From contig CM020508.1 of the NCBI GenBank assembly GCA_009823395.1, positions 1,619,015-1,683,014 of the forward strand: a DNA stretch of 64,000 bases, in the 5' to 3' direction. Positions 33,991 to 47,266 of this stretch are shown in pieces. This stretch comes from Thamnaconus septentrionalis (taxonomy: Eukaryota > Chordata > Actinopteri > Tetraodontiformes > Monacanthidae). The translations under genes and the position numbers were made by a program. The notes under the pieces are model-generated. The model was not told the DNA's origin. It saw only the letters and a program-made list of their open reading frames with translations, and did not search any database. The number at the start of each line of letters is the position of its first letter. The first letter of the stretch is position 1.

Positions 33991-34424
33991 ATTGGCTAGA
34001 AGCCCCAAATTTGGCGTGGATGTGTCTTAGGGGATCCTGATGAAGCAGCAAGTGGCCCCATGTCTCTAGGACAAAGTTGACCTTTGACCCTCATAGACTT
34101 GCATCGCGTTAGGGTTAGGGTTAAGGCTGAAGTTAGACGACGCTGAAGTTGGCACCACATTTGCCGCGGTGCTTCTTGGGTTTCGATTCCACCTTAAAAA
34201 AAATTCCACAACTTTAACCGCTACATGGCTGTGCTTATCCCAACACTTTTCAACATTTAAAAATTCAGCGAATCATTATGTCTATGTTGAGGTGGATGGA
34301 TTTTTTCCAAAATTATACAGTAGAAGTGGACATGTGAGGTATCATTGTAAAGCCCTGGAGCTCTACTGTCACAATCAGTTGACATATTTCACGGTCATTT
34401 TTGGCCTTTTGGGGGGGGACTTGT

Positions 34425-36539
34425 TCTTTAAGATTCTACTGGCAGCCTCACAGAAGTTGTTGGTGTTGTTTCCTCGTACAGGCCAGGCTTTCCTATAGCA
34501 GAGAGGCCAAGACTTTCTCCGACTGTAGAGGTGCTCCATGTAGACCATGAACTTCGAATATCTTAACAGTGTTAAATAAAGAGCATAAATGATATTGAAC
34601 AAATGTATATTTAATTACAGTATCAATTCTACAATGACAAAACATTCATCACTAGTTTGATTGGGTAAAATGCACAATTTATATCATTGACACATATTTG
34701 ACCAACCTGCAAACAACAGAGCTCTGAGAAGCTTGGTGATAAAGGCTGTCCAATCTAGTTTCCTCCTTAACAAAAAGCATATCTCTAACGACTGCAAGGA
34801 GTGGAGCCCGGTCTACTGCAGTGATCCTGTTGTCGTTGGACCACAGCCATCTCCAAACGGCTTGCAGCAGGTGGAATATACTAGGACACGTTTTGCTTGG
34901 GGGAAGGCTCTTCTTAGTGCCCCTTGCTCTGCCTTGCTGTCATCAGTGACGAACACTGCAGGCCTTTTTTTTTTAGCCCTGCCTGAGAAGGACCAGTCAC
35001 CCAGTATGGTCTTCAGAAGTTCCAGACCCTCAAAGATGACTTGTTCCTCCTCAGTAGCAGCGATGATGATGCCGAGCGGCAGTCCACCAGCAACGCTGTG
35101 GGTGAGGAGCAGGAACACCCTCCATTCCTCACGGTCCATGTTCCCAGAAGAGTCCATGAAGCACAATTCCCCACTGTGTTTTAGATGCATGTGCATTCTC
35201 TTCATCAATGGTGAGCAGATGGCCACAAGCTGCTTGCCACTAGATGTTGTCATCACTTTGGCACATTGGTCCTTGCACGCACTGTTGTACTCTTGCACAT
35301 TCCTCTCTAGAGCAACTGTCATCTCCACTCCTGAACTTCCATACTGTTGACAGAGTATCTGCAAGTACAATCTGTCAAAAGACAATTTGTTAATTCTTTA
35401 GTGCGGCTGTAAAACCATTACAGATTTTAAACAGATATCACAGGGTAGCTGTGGATTAATCATGATTATCACCTTTCATAGTGGTAGTAGGGACATGTTA
35501 TTAGGCTTCAGAGTATCTGCTAAATTGCTAACAGAGCGATTTACAATCAGTAAGGTAGCACATCAATATGTCAAATGCATAGAAATTGAAATCTAAGAAA
35601 CTGTCTCATCCAATATAGGATTGTGTCATTAACAAAACGATCACTTGTTCAAGTGGTTGTAAATTAGGCCCAATGCATTCATTGTCAAAATATCACTTCA
35701 CACATTACCTGTAACAGAACTCGAAGGTTGTTAGCTGCAGCAACCAAATAATTGTCCTGCTTCCATAAACTTAAACAGTTTCTCTCGTGCCTCGCATCCC
35801 ACGTCACCGTAGCTGAGTGCCTCTGCCACGTAGGTGTTGTGATTCTGGTCACTGCAGATGCGCACCATTATAGGGAAGGCAGGCAGATGAGGGTCTGAGT
35901 TTCTGAGGAGACATGTTAAACAAAAATGTTCTTCACTGTGTAACAAAATCGTGCAGAAGATATCGCAGTAAATCAAACCTTACTTACAGACTCTGCCTGT
36001 CTCTGCTCACTTCAGTGCAAGCAAGTTTTATAGTCATTTCAGCAGGACAATTTGTGTTCTTGCTTTTAACAGGAACCAAATTATTTGGCACATTCTCTTT
36101 CCCTCGTTTGGGCAGATACTGTTGGCATCTGCAGTTCACCTTAGAGAAGTGAATTAATGGCGATATAATCATGAGAGGAATCATAAGTGAATACATAGGA
36201 CCACCATTTTTTGTTTCAGCCCATGTGCTGTTAACATTCATGAAAAAAGTATTCAATAAATCAATTAGTGTCTTGTCTAGACATTCCCATGAATTTAGCT
36301 GCACTCAAAAAGGTTGTTTTGTTCATTTTGATTCAGCTTACATTGAAAAGGACCTTTGGCTGTGTTGTTTTGTGTGTTCTCTCAACCCTCCATGTAACGG
36401 TGTGAGACTTTAACCACTCTTTTATTTCTGCTTCAGACCACAAGGCCATCCGTAGGGTTGCTCTGAAGTTTACATGATCTACGGTCTTGCTAAGGGTTTC
36501 ATAATCACAGACATAGTACTCATAGTCTGGTAGACAGTC
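34425..36539 (-). pseudogene. MULE transposase gene, at least five exons, frame-broken
   Basis: Exons with proper splice sites on the minus strand: 36539-36387 (CDYETLSKTVDHVNFRATLR), 36139-35988 (VNCRCQQYLPKRGKEN..NCPAEM, a zinc-binding FLYWCH/FAR1-like domain), 35902-35709 (SDQNHNTYVAEALSYGDVG), 35371-34708 (DDE core) and 34561 to about 34425 (RGNNTNNFCEAASRILK). The core holds FMDSSGNMDREEWRVF with the first D, GGLPLGIII, and VTDDSKAEQGALRRAF with the second D; a shifted frame continues FHLLQAVWRWLW. A 1-nt shift near 34885 breaks the core and the C-terminal end is missing. It would have cut and pasted the element. Upstream exons were not found. Confidence 0.72.
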
Positions 36540-36636
36540 CTATGAAGAAACAAATCAAATAAAGGACAGGCATGAGTGCTGTGTAAGTAATATTGTGAAA
36601 AAATACAACAATGTGTGAACACAGCAGCAAGATTTG

Positions 36637-37586
36637 TTAAAGGTGACCTACTAATTTTCGGGCTTTTGTATTTGATGTCTGGCCCTCCAGAAAGCAACAC
36701 TGCGATTCCACCCCAGCCTTGCCGGCGCACGCCCCGCCCGCCCACTCCGCTGTGACATTATTAGACAAGAATATCTTGAAACGCAACTTAAGTCCACACA
36801 AAGCACAAAGCAGGAAGAGCTCTATACCACCCATGTTAACATGCTGGCAGAGACGTGAAAATCGCTATAAGAAAATATGAAACTTGTGAGTCAAAATCTG
36901 CTGCCTCTTCACATGTTCGCTGCCAGCTATAAGGAGTGAAACACAAAATCGCTGCCTCTTCACTTTCGCTGCCAGCGAACACAACACACATAACAAGCAG
37001 AGCACGGAGTTAGCAGTGGTGGCTAACAGTTCATCAACACGATTCTGCGGTTGTACGTTGCAAGTAGTCTTAGAACTAATGTTGCTCGAGGTCACAATAC
37101 ACTCACAGTCCTCACACTCACTCCCGTTGCCGACCGGACCGATTTTCCATCGCATCCGCATTAGGCTGAACAAACCTCCAACATTTTCTCTGTTCGTTCC
37201 ACTGCGACGGTTGTGGTCCTTGGTGCTTTGGTAGTCGCTCTGTATTTTTTATTTTATTTTTTTAAATTTCCCTAACACCGAAAAAATATTTTCGCATTGC
37301 GACATCACTTCCGGGGCAGAGCGTGGGGGGGCGGAACCAGTCCAAGAGTGTGTCTGAGCTTGGCCATGAAAGGAGATCCGGAAGGCAATTACGTCATTGC
37401 GTTCCCAGTGTTGAAAAAATCTCCGTGAACAGAGCGTTTAGAACCATGCCCAACAATTTGCAGGGCTCACGTCCAAACGCATGAACCTCATTATTTGACG
37501 ATTTTCGATCGTTTGACGATAGGGTTCAGCATTGTAACAGTTTTTAAAGCTCAGAAAAGTGGAAAAGCATCATAGGTGCCCTTTAA
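36637..37586. mobile_element. Non-autonomous piggyBac-type element with TTAA ends
   Basis: TTAA at 36637-36640 is followed by AGGTGACCTA and TTAA at 37583-37586 is preceded by the complement of AGGGCACCTATGATG. The TTAA duplication and AGG.ACCTA ends are typical of piggyBac-type MITEs in fish. The roughly 940-bp interior has no transposase. It lies in the MULE element upstream of the visible exons. Confidence 0.55.
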
Positions 37587-37736
37587 CTGTTGTGCTAAAA
37601 GAAGGCCAGAAAATTAAATACAAGCGCCCTAAAGACTACAAACCATTGAGTGACCTACTCAACATATACAGTAAACAGAGCTGCTACCTTTTAACAGATT
37701 TTGACTCTGAGACTTTTGAATATCACTTAAAATTAG

Positions 37737-37770
37737 AGCAGGCCTTCGCTGGGTCTCAGTCCCAAATAAA
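37737..37770 (+). repeat. Truncated 3' end of the GCTGCAAGCAGCG-type repeat
   Basis: AGAGCAGGCCTTCGCTGGGT followed by CTCAGTCCC is a diverged match to the end of the repeat at 5686-7985. Confidence 0.6.
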
Positions 37771-37937
37771 TGAGGGAAAAAAATAGTTTTACTGCCATTT
37801 GTTCCAAATAAAAGCTTTTACACAATGCTGTACCCATGAAACTGTAAATGCACAACTTTTTTTTACAACTTTGTTTTGTTCAATTAAACACTTACACTTA
37901 CTCATGGCAAAAGCTCATTTGGATCAAATTGAAGTTA

Positions 37938-37938
<1 letters not shown>

Positions 37939-38012
<74 letters not shown>
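37939..38012. repeat. (TG)n microsatellite
   Basis: About 37 uninterrupted TG units. Confidence 0.97.
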
Positions 38013-38016
<4 letters not shown>

Positions 38017-38339
38017 ATTGAATTGAATTGAATAGTTTTGTGTATAATTTTTTAGTTTTGCTAGAATGAGTAGCCTACCTTCAAAGCAAAGGCATTTTTA
38101 ATACATACACGTACATTATTCCATTTATGCAAGGCCAAGACAACAATGTGAGCGAGCAGGAATCAATATTCTATAGCATATGCACCTGAATTCAGACAAA
38201 CATGCAATCAATTTAAACACAAATATCAAGTTAATCTCGACTAATGTCAACCCGAGCAGGGCTAAATGAAGTGTAAACCAATATTCAGGCAGGGTTTATA
38301 GCTGCAGGGGCGGGGTTTTCCGAGAAGTCCGGTGGGTTC

Positions 38340-38493
38340 TGTAATGTATTGAACTTGCGTACTTCCGATTCTTATTGTGCCCAAGCAGTTGCCGTAGGGC
38401 TACGTTCGCGCATGCGCAGTGCAAGAATAAAGACACGAGTTGTTACTAATCACCCCGTCTACGAGCGTGCTTGCAGTACAAAAATATATTACA
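38340..38493 (+). repeat. 5' LTR (154 bp)
   Basis: It contains CGCGCATGCGCAGTGCAAG followed by AATAAA (38428-38433), so promoter, poly(A) signal and ends are packed into 154 bp. It looks identical to the 3' LTR. Confidence 0.95.
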
Positions 38494-38542
38494 TGGTGTC
38501 AGAAGTCTGAAAAAAAAAAAAAAAGAAAGAAAGAAAGGAAGA

Positions 38543-39277
38543 ATGACCATGCCACAGTTTGATCACCCGAAGATCGACTGGGACGCCTCGGATTTATATA
38601 AAGAATTCGAGAGGTTCCGAAGTCACACGTCGTTCGTCTTTGACGGCCCCCTCTCCGGCATAACGGCGAAGCAGCAAGCCGGATGGCTAGGCACGTGGGT
38701 CGGAGAGCAAGGCAGAGAGGTCTACAAGACACTCGCCTGGGAGGATGGAGATAAGGAAGACCCGGTGAAGGTACTGGACAAGTTCGCCAATTACATTAGA
38801 CCTCGAAAGAACAAGAGGATAGCCAGGCACCGTTTCAAAAAAAGGAAACAAGGGCCAACTGAAAGCTTTGATAACTTCCTAAAAGAATTAAGGCTAATTC
38901 TAATGGACTGCGAGTACACCGATCCCGACGACATGCTCGTTGACGCCATTATCGCGGGGGTGAGAGAGAAGCGAGTTCAGGAACGGCTGCTCGAAAGAGG
39001 CGAGAGCCTCACGTTAAACAAAGCGATAGAACTTCCTCAACAATTCGAAATATCCCAGAAGCAAATGAAAATCGTCAGAGACGAAGATTCTCAGATATCA
39101 GCAGTGACTGTTAAACCCAAACACTTCACACCAAGTAAGAAGATGCCCTTCAAAGGTAATTCTAATTACCGAAAGCAAGCATCAATCAACTCACCGAAGT
39201 CGTGCACCAAGTGTGGAAAAGACCCGCAGCACAAGTGGACCCAAAGCATGAACCTTCAGATGATGAAGAAATCTTGA
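38543..39277 (+). CDS. gag: Mag-like retrotransposon gag
   Basis: The ATG at 38543 opens a frame of about 244 codons with a capsid-like core (WLGTWVGEQGREVYKTLAW, then RHRFKKRKQGPTESFDNFL). The C-terminus has the start of a zinc knuckle, CTKCGKDPQHKW, but the last Cys is lacking in this frame. The next frame (pol) overlaps it from 39202 to 39277 in the -1 frame, consistent with ribosomal frameshifting. The frame looks intact. Confidence 0.8.
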   Translation: MTMPQFDHPKIDWDASDLYKEFERFRSHTSFVFDGPLSGITAKQQAGWLGTWVGEQGREVYKTLAWEDGDKEDPVKVLDKFANYIRPRKNKRIARHRFKKRKQGPTESFDNFLKELRLILMDCEYTDPDDMLVDAIIAGVREKRVQERLLERGESLTLNKAIELPQQFEISQKQMKIVRDEDSQISAVTVKPKHFTPSKKMPFKGNSNYRKQASINSPKSCTKCGKDPQHKWTQSMNLQMMKKS

Positions 39278-42200
39278 GCATAAACACAATTCAACCCAGT
39301 GACCCCAAAAGTGATAAATGGGTGGTAGAGTTAGAAATTCTAATGAAAAAAGTGCTATTCAGAATTGACACAGGCGCAAAGTGCAATACACTGACGCTCC
39401 ACAGTTATCAGTTACTTGCTCACACAGGAGAGCTACAGCGCTCTGGAATAGTACTGCGCTCATACTCAAATCATCAGCTAAAGCCTGTAGCTGCTGTTAG
39501 CCTAGAAATATGCTCATCAAAGAGAAAAACAAGTGCAATGTTTGAGATCTTGGACATTGCTCAAGAAAATGTGCTCAGTGGCACTACAGCTGAGGCATTG
39601 GGATTGATTGCACGCCTTGACTTACTAAAGTGCAATGCAAAGAAGCACTGCGTACAAAACGCCACCAATGAAGGAACACAGTGTGTTCCCGTTGGACTTG
39701 ATGAGTTCCCAGAACTAACACGCACCACTGGAACCTTGCCAGGAAAATATTCCATAAAGCTTGAACCAGGGTCGAAAGGTATAGTTCATCCTGTACGCAG
39801 GCAACCAGCTGCTCTCAGAGAGAAAATAATCGAAAAATTAGCTGAAATGGAGCAAGATGGCTACATCACTAAAGTTGAAGAGCCTACTGAGTGGGTGAGT
39901 TCCATGGTTGCAGCAGTGAGAAATGACAAAGTGAGGATCTGCATAGACCCTAGTGACCTGAACAAAGTCATCAAAAGAGAACACCATCCCATGCGCACTG
40001 CAGAAGAAGTGGTCTCAACGATACCAGGCGCCAAAGTCTTTTCAGTCCTAGATGCAAAGTCAGGGTTTTACAAATTGAGCTTGATGAGCCATCGTCTTTC
40101 CTCACAACCTTCAATACACCTCTTGGTCGGTTTAGATGGCTCAGGCTTCCCTTTGGCATAAAATGCGCTCCCGAAATCTTCCAACGTATAATGGATCAAA
40201 TGCTTGAAGGCATTCCAGGAGCCATAAGCGTGATGGACGACATCCTTATAGCAGCTCCTACAGTTAAGGAACATGATTCAATCTTGCGCAAAGTTGTCGA
40301 GAGAGCTACAATCTACAACCTAAAGCTCAACTTCAACAAATGCCATGTTCGCCAGTCATCAGTGCCATACGTCAGACATCTGATAACAGCCGATGGCCTG
40401 AAACCTGACCCAGCAAAGGTGGAAGCAATTCGTCGTATGCCAGCACCGGTGGATAAAGAAGGTATCAAGCGTTTTTTGGGCTTCATCACATACCTATCAA
40501 AATTCATACCTAACCTCAGCGAAGTGGATGCACCGCTACGGCACCTCCTAAAAAGGGATGTTTGAGTTTTGTGGCAACCTGCTCAACAAATAGCCTTTGA
40601 AAGATTGAAAGAGTTATGTTCACATCCCCAGTGCTTAAATATTTCGACCCCGCAAAGCCTGTCGTGATATTTTGCGACGCAAGCAGCAGTGGACTAGGAG
40701 CAGTTCTACTGCAAGATGACCAGCCAATTGCCTTCTCCTCAAGGTCTCTTACAGACGCCAAACACGCCACGCGCAAATCGAAAAAGAGACACTTTCTATT
40801 GTTCACGCTTGCACAAAGTTCCACAATTACATATTTGGAACACACGTCACCGTATATAACGATCACAAGCCCCTCGAAGACATATTCAAGAAACCTCTGT
40901 TGTCTACGCCAATGCGAATACAGAGAATGCGTCTTCGTTTGCAATGGTATGACCTGACTGTGAGATACAGAAGAGGGAAAGACATGGAACTTCCTGACAC
41001 ACTCTCCAGAGCACAGCTTTCTGAGAAAACACCAGAAATGAATGGTTTGGAATGTATCTCAATGCTAAACTTTGTCTCTGTCAGTGACCAGAAGTACACA
41101 GAACTACAAAAGCTGACAAAAGAAGAGCTCAGCAGTCTCCAACAAGTCATCCAAAGTGGGTGGCCTGAACACAGACGTGATGTGCCCACTCCTGTGCAGC
41201 CATATTGGGACTCCAGAAGCCAGCTCGCATTGTTAGGTGGAATAATCTACAAAGGACTACGGATCGTAGTGCCCCCCACCATGCGTGAACCCATGTTGAG
41301 GCTCATACACCAGTCACACCTGGGGATAGTCAAGAGTAAACAGCGAGCACGCGAGGCCCTCTACTGGCCAGGGATGAGCGCACAAATTGAAGAAGTGGTA
41401 AGAAACTGCAGTCTGTGTGCAGACTTCCAGAACAAGCTGCCCAGTGAACCACTCAAACCGACAGAAACACCTGAGTTGCCCTTTGAAGAGGTAGCATCAG
41501 ATCTCTTTGAGTTTGAAGGGAAACAGTACATACTACTTGTAGACTTCTTCTCGAAGTTTATTGAAGTTGATGGACTAAGAGACACCCGCAGTCGCACAGT
41601 GATTGAGACATTAAAAGCACAGTTCAGCAGACACGGCATACCTGCAACTATACGATCTGACAACGGTCCACAGTACTCCTCAGAAGAGTTTAAAGACTTC
41701 TGCAAGAGCTACAGCATTGTTCACGTCACATCTTCACCACATACACCACACTCAAACGGTGAAGCAGAGCGTGCAGTGCAAACCGTTAAGAGGCTCTGGC
41801 GCAAGGCATCAGACAAGCACCTTGCACTGCTAGACTATAGGACCACTCCCCTTGAGTCAGTAGGTCTCTCACCAGCTCAACTACTCATGGGAAGAAGGCC
41901 ACGAAACAAACTTCCTACAGCACGCGAGCTCCGCGCACCAGCAGCCTATGACCCACTAAAAGTCAAGCGTCTTTTAGATCAAACCAAAATTAATCAAAAG
42001 TACTATCACGACCGCAAGAAAGCAGGACAGCCTCGTGTTGTCCTCAAGCCAGGAGATGAGGTTCGGATGCAGCCTTTTCCTGGAAGCGACAGATGGACAC
42101 CGGCCGTTGTGGTCAGACAGCACAGTGCACCGCGATCTTACATTGTGGATAGTGGAAGCAAGCAGTACCGGCGCAACAGTCAACATCTTCGCACAAGCAC

Positions 42201-42417
42201 GCCAGCTGCCAACCACCCGCGCCACTGGATGCGTGACGAGCCATGGATGGAGCCGCCAGAGCAAAGAACTGAAAAAGAACAGCTGCCTTCTATTCCATCT
42301 GCGCAGCCTCACTTAACTCCCAGAGAACCTTTGAGCCATGCCCAAGCCCGGCCAGCTGAAGCCTACATCACGAGCCGAGGCAGAGTCGTCAGACCACCCG
42401 ATAGACTGAACTTATAA
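39202..42417 (+). pseudogene. pol: Mag-like pol: protease, RT, RNase H, integrase; frame-broken
   Basis: The protease active site is FRIDTGAKC (DTG at about 39367). RT follows with RICIDPSDLNKVI and SVLDAKSGFY, then after a 1-nt loss near 40072 it continues in another frame as FGIKCAPEIFQRIMD and SVMDDILIA (catalytic DD near 40235). A TGA at 40563-40565 and frame changes near 40610 and 40770 precede RNase H pieces (FCDASSSGLGAVLL; YNDHKPLEDIF in a third frame). From 40900 a 505-codon frame is intact through the integrase: HHCC region near 41310-41430, and D, D, E in VASDLFEF, IRSDNGPQYSS and HSNGEAERAVQ. Confidence 0.85.
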
Positions 42418-42637
42418 ATTAGTGAAGGGAACAGGTGTGGTAAAGACACCTGGGGAAGTGAAGTGCTGGCAACCTCTCCTTCCAAGTTAGTGACATTTTT
42501 TCAAATGTTTAAATGTTTATATTGAACTCTAAATAAATATAAAGTTTAATTTTTCCTTAAAGTCAGGACATTCAATATGCTGAGAATGCGTCCAATGTGT
42601 ATGTTTAAATGTTTTCTTTTTTTGTGAAGATGGGAGA

Positions 42638-42791
42638 TGTAATGTATTGAACTTGCGTACTTCCGATTCTTATTGTGCCCAAGCAGTTGCCGTAGGGCTA
42701 CGTTCGCGCATGCGCAGTGCAAGAATAAAGACACGAGTTGTTACTAATCACCCCGTCTACGAGCGTGCTTGCAGTACAAAAATATATTACA
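42638..42791 (+). repeat. 3' LTR (154 bp)
   Basis: It looks identical to the 5' LTR and is followed directly by the GGTTC target duplication. Confidence 0.95.
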
Positions 42792-42877
42792 GGTTCCATC
42801 CATAATAACGCGGAATCGAAACCTGAGAAGCACCGCGGAAACACCGCGGCGAATGTGGTGCCAACTTCAGCGTCGTC

Positions 42878-44747
42878 ATTGTGTTTTAAATGTGTGGAAT
42901 AGGTATGAACCTCAAAGTTATGAGTCTACTTTAACAGACTTTATTTCTGTCCTAATCACTGCTGCTGTTTAGTATTTATAATGGACAGACAGGACGCTTT
43001 TACAGCGAAAACACATTTATTCAAAGCTATTTACTCTTCTTTTTTTCATTACAAAATGTCCAATACAAATAACTGTAGGCCTGTCCAGACGGGATCTGAG
43101 AGTACGGGTTCTTAACAGAAAGTGCCGAGTCAGGATTTTAACCGGAAACAGACCGTCCATCCTAACGGAAAAGCGAATGTCACCAAAATGAGGTGGTTGT
43201 TTTGAATATTTGGCAGTACACGACACTCTTGGCAGTCCATCCTTTGGGGGGAGAATTGAATGAAAGACGAGGAGAAATCGCGTGTTTAATTTTAAAACAT
43301 TCCAAAAAGGTAAGTCTCTTTGTGTGTGCGTGTGTGAGAGAGTGAGAGTAGCGCCGCAGCTAATAGGCTAACATTATGTCATCTAATAAAGCAAGCCGAT
43401 GCCAACATGCTGCCGCTCCGGTGTCAGCCCCTCAAACTGCTCCTCTGCCGGGTGTTTTGTGACTCAGGGAGGCGGGTGAGTAGAGATCAACCGCGAGGGA
43501 GGCAACACCCGACAGACACACTGGTGGTGGTGGTAGGTTACTGGCTGCGAGAAAACTACCGCTAGCGTGTTGCGTAGTGTAGCGGGACAACGAACCAGGA
43601 ACGGACTGGACCGGGACAACACTGAAGGTCTTGTGGTGTCACGAACAGTTCTTTGACCGCGTTATTTACTGACAAAACTGACTCGAGTTTGGTAGACCTG
43701 TGTGATCAGCTTTTGCTGCGTGCGGGGTTGTTGTTGTTGTTGTTGTTGTATATTTTTAAATATGCTTTTTGACTCGGACCGTGACTTTTGCATCGAATCA
43801 CCTGACCTGTCAGGATGTTATGGAAAAATCTGGAAGATGTCCGCTTCAGCGGACATGCGTGTCTAACGCGGGTTGATTAGATAAGTGGTTCTCAACTGGT
43901 GCAGTCTCAGGACCCACTTTGCTTCCCCCCTTGTCACAAAGTCAAGACCCAAATTTATTCTACAGCACTCAAAAATAAAAATGCTATCCCACTTTCTATC
44001 ATGTCTAGGAAATAAATTATTGAAATTATTGAATTGAATTGTGTATCCTGCAAAATAAATGCCCAACATTTTATCTCTGAATGTATATAATTTAATCCCC
44101 CTTCCCCAACCCATCTTTTTTTCTTTTTTTTTTAATTAAATTTGCATTTCATCATAATTATTATTTTCCAAAAAATAAAGAGGAAGCTGGCCACGAAGCC
44201 GCGACCCACTATTGGGTCGCAACCCACCAGTTAAGAAACACTAGATTAGATAGACTGCAGCATATATAGAACATATTAGCGGGAACCATAAATGCATGTA
44301 TGTACGGGAAAACACTGGCGCTTTTTCTACCATTTGTTCCTATTAATATTACCTGGAATTTGTGCTCAAAATGAATCGGTTGACAGATTAAATTGTGTAC
44401 AAGGCAACTGAGTGGCAAAGATGGAAGAATATTTAAAGGCAGCGCATGACTCCAATGACAGGGAAATGGAACAGACTTGAAATGAAATAACAATAAATAC
44501 AAATGTACAAATACAGATTTATTTTTTTTCATTGATTCTTATGAATTACTGAATTTTCCTCATCTCAAATGTACTTACTAATAGTTTTTTTTAGGAGAGA
44601 TGCTTCTTTATTGCATTTCTAGTCTTGGTTCTCTATAAATGCAAGTTACGTCTAAGAGGTATCTTACTTGAATAACAGCAGTTAAAAAAAACACAAAAAA
44701 ACTGATTTATATTCTCTGCCTTTGTTGTTAAGGTGCAGCTAAGAGGC
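42878..44747. other. akr1a1 upstream region and first intron
   Basis: The stretch 43240-43320 ends in AAAAAGGTAAGT, a strong donor (GT at 43310), and could be a 5' UTR exon. A GC-richer region (43350-43640) follows and may be the promoter side or an alternative first exon. A (TTG)n tract lies at 43728-43749 and a hAT MITE at 43884-44244. The rest of the intron is AT-rich. Confidence 0.4.
43884..44244. mobile_element. hAT MITE with 8-bp target duplication
   Basis: The left end reads AGTGGTTCTCAACTGGTG and the right end is the inverted CACCAGTTAAGAAACACTAG. ATTAGATA flanks both sides (43876-43883 and 44245-44252), the 8-bp duplication of hAT elements. The interior has no ORF. Confidence 0.85.
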
Positions 44748-46728
<1,981 letters not shown>

Positions 46729-46898
46729 CGGCTCGCAGTACTGCAAGAATTGTGCCTTCAACCTCACCATCATTAGTTCTAAATGTCCCCCCCGAAACTC
46801 CCTGTCAAAGTTTGTCAAATATCAAATGCTGCACTGGTCCTTAGATCATTTCCATTTTACTGTGGTTAAAGCATCTGTGTCTGTGCTCTTTTTTTAAA

Positions 46899-46904
46899 AA
46901 TAAA
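46899..46904 (+). promoter_or_regulatory. akr1a1 polyadenylation signal
   Basis: AATAAA lies 170 bp after the TAA stop and is followed by a T-rich stretch, giving a short 3' UTR. It marks the likely 3' end of akr1a1. Confidence 0.65.
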
Positions 46905-47266
46905 CATTTTGTTACTTCACAGGACTCTGTCTCTAATCTTAATTATTGCACAGTGAATAAATATCAGACAACTACACAAAGCTAAACACCGACTACACTC
47001 AGGGTCAGGGAAGTCTCTCTCAGGGATTTTATCATCGAGGTAATCATTTGAAAAGTGACAGGCAAAGGAATTCAAGCTTGAGTTCATCAAATTTTATGTT
47101 AAAATGTCACTGATTTTACAAAACAATAACCAACATGACTCCAGAGTAGAAAAATGTTTTTATTTTTTTTAATAAAAATATCCTCTTCATAAAAAACAAA
47201 TATGTTAAGTGTCTCTTGCTTGCTCGCAGGAGCTGTCAGTTCACATAGTCTCTTCACTGCAGCTCC
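46905..47266. other. Spacer between two convergent genes
   Basis: The stretch holds the 3' UTR of the minus-strand C19orf44 homologue. TTTATT at about 47158-47163 is the complement of AATAAA and may be its poly(A) signal, about 105 bp after the stop. Nothing else is recognised. Confidence 0.45.

Larger units (their letters stand above)
31605..34130. repeat. Fold-back composite of about 190-bp units with gypsy fragments
   Basis: A unit containing GCTAGAAGCCCCAAATTTGG and ACCTTTGACCCTCATAGACT occurs four times: 31627-31772 and 33994-34115 in one orientation, and 32781-32970 and 32973-33148 in the other. The reverse-orientation units carry telomere-like CCCTAA runs. Between the first two lies a gypsy LTR plus gag start; between the last two lies an inverted pair of gypsy RNase H pieces (33155-33310 and 33835-33990). 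The whole has a fold-back layout. Confidence 0.75.
38340..42791 (+). mobile_element. Mag-like Ty3/gypsy retrotransposon with identical 154-bp LTRs
   Basis: Two LTRs of 154 bp (38340-38493 and 42638-42791) look identical base for base. They start TGTAATG and end ATTACA. GGTTC flanks the element at 38335-38339 and 42792-42796, a 5-bp target duplication. TGGTGTCAGAAGT just after the 5' LTR is a probable primer site, and a purine-rich GAAGATGGGAGA before the 3' LTR a polypurine tract. gag and pol lie between. It sits inside the MULE element. Confidence 0.95.
34136..42877 (-). mobile_element. MULE-type DNA transposon with inverted ends, interrupted
   Basis: GACGACGCTGAAGTTGGCAC at 34136 is repeated inverted at 42877, and similarity goes on through GCCGCGGTG and GGTTTCGATTCC. 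Between the ends a minus-strand, spliced MULE transposase gene occupies 34425-36539. A piggyBac-type MITE and a 4.45-kb LTR retrotransposon sit inside; without the latter the element is about 4.3 kb. I could not see a 9-bp target duplication. Confidence 0.65.
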
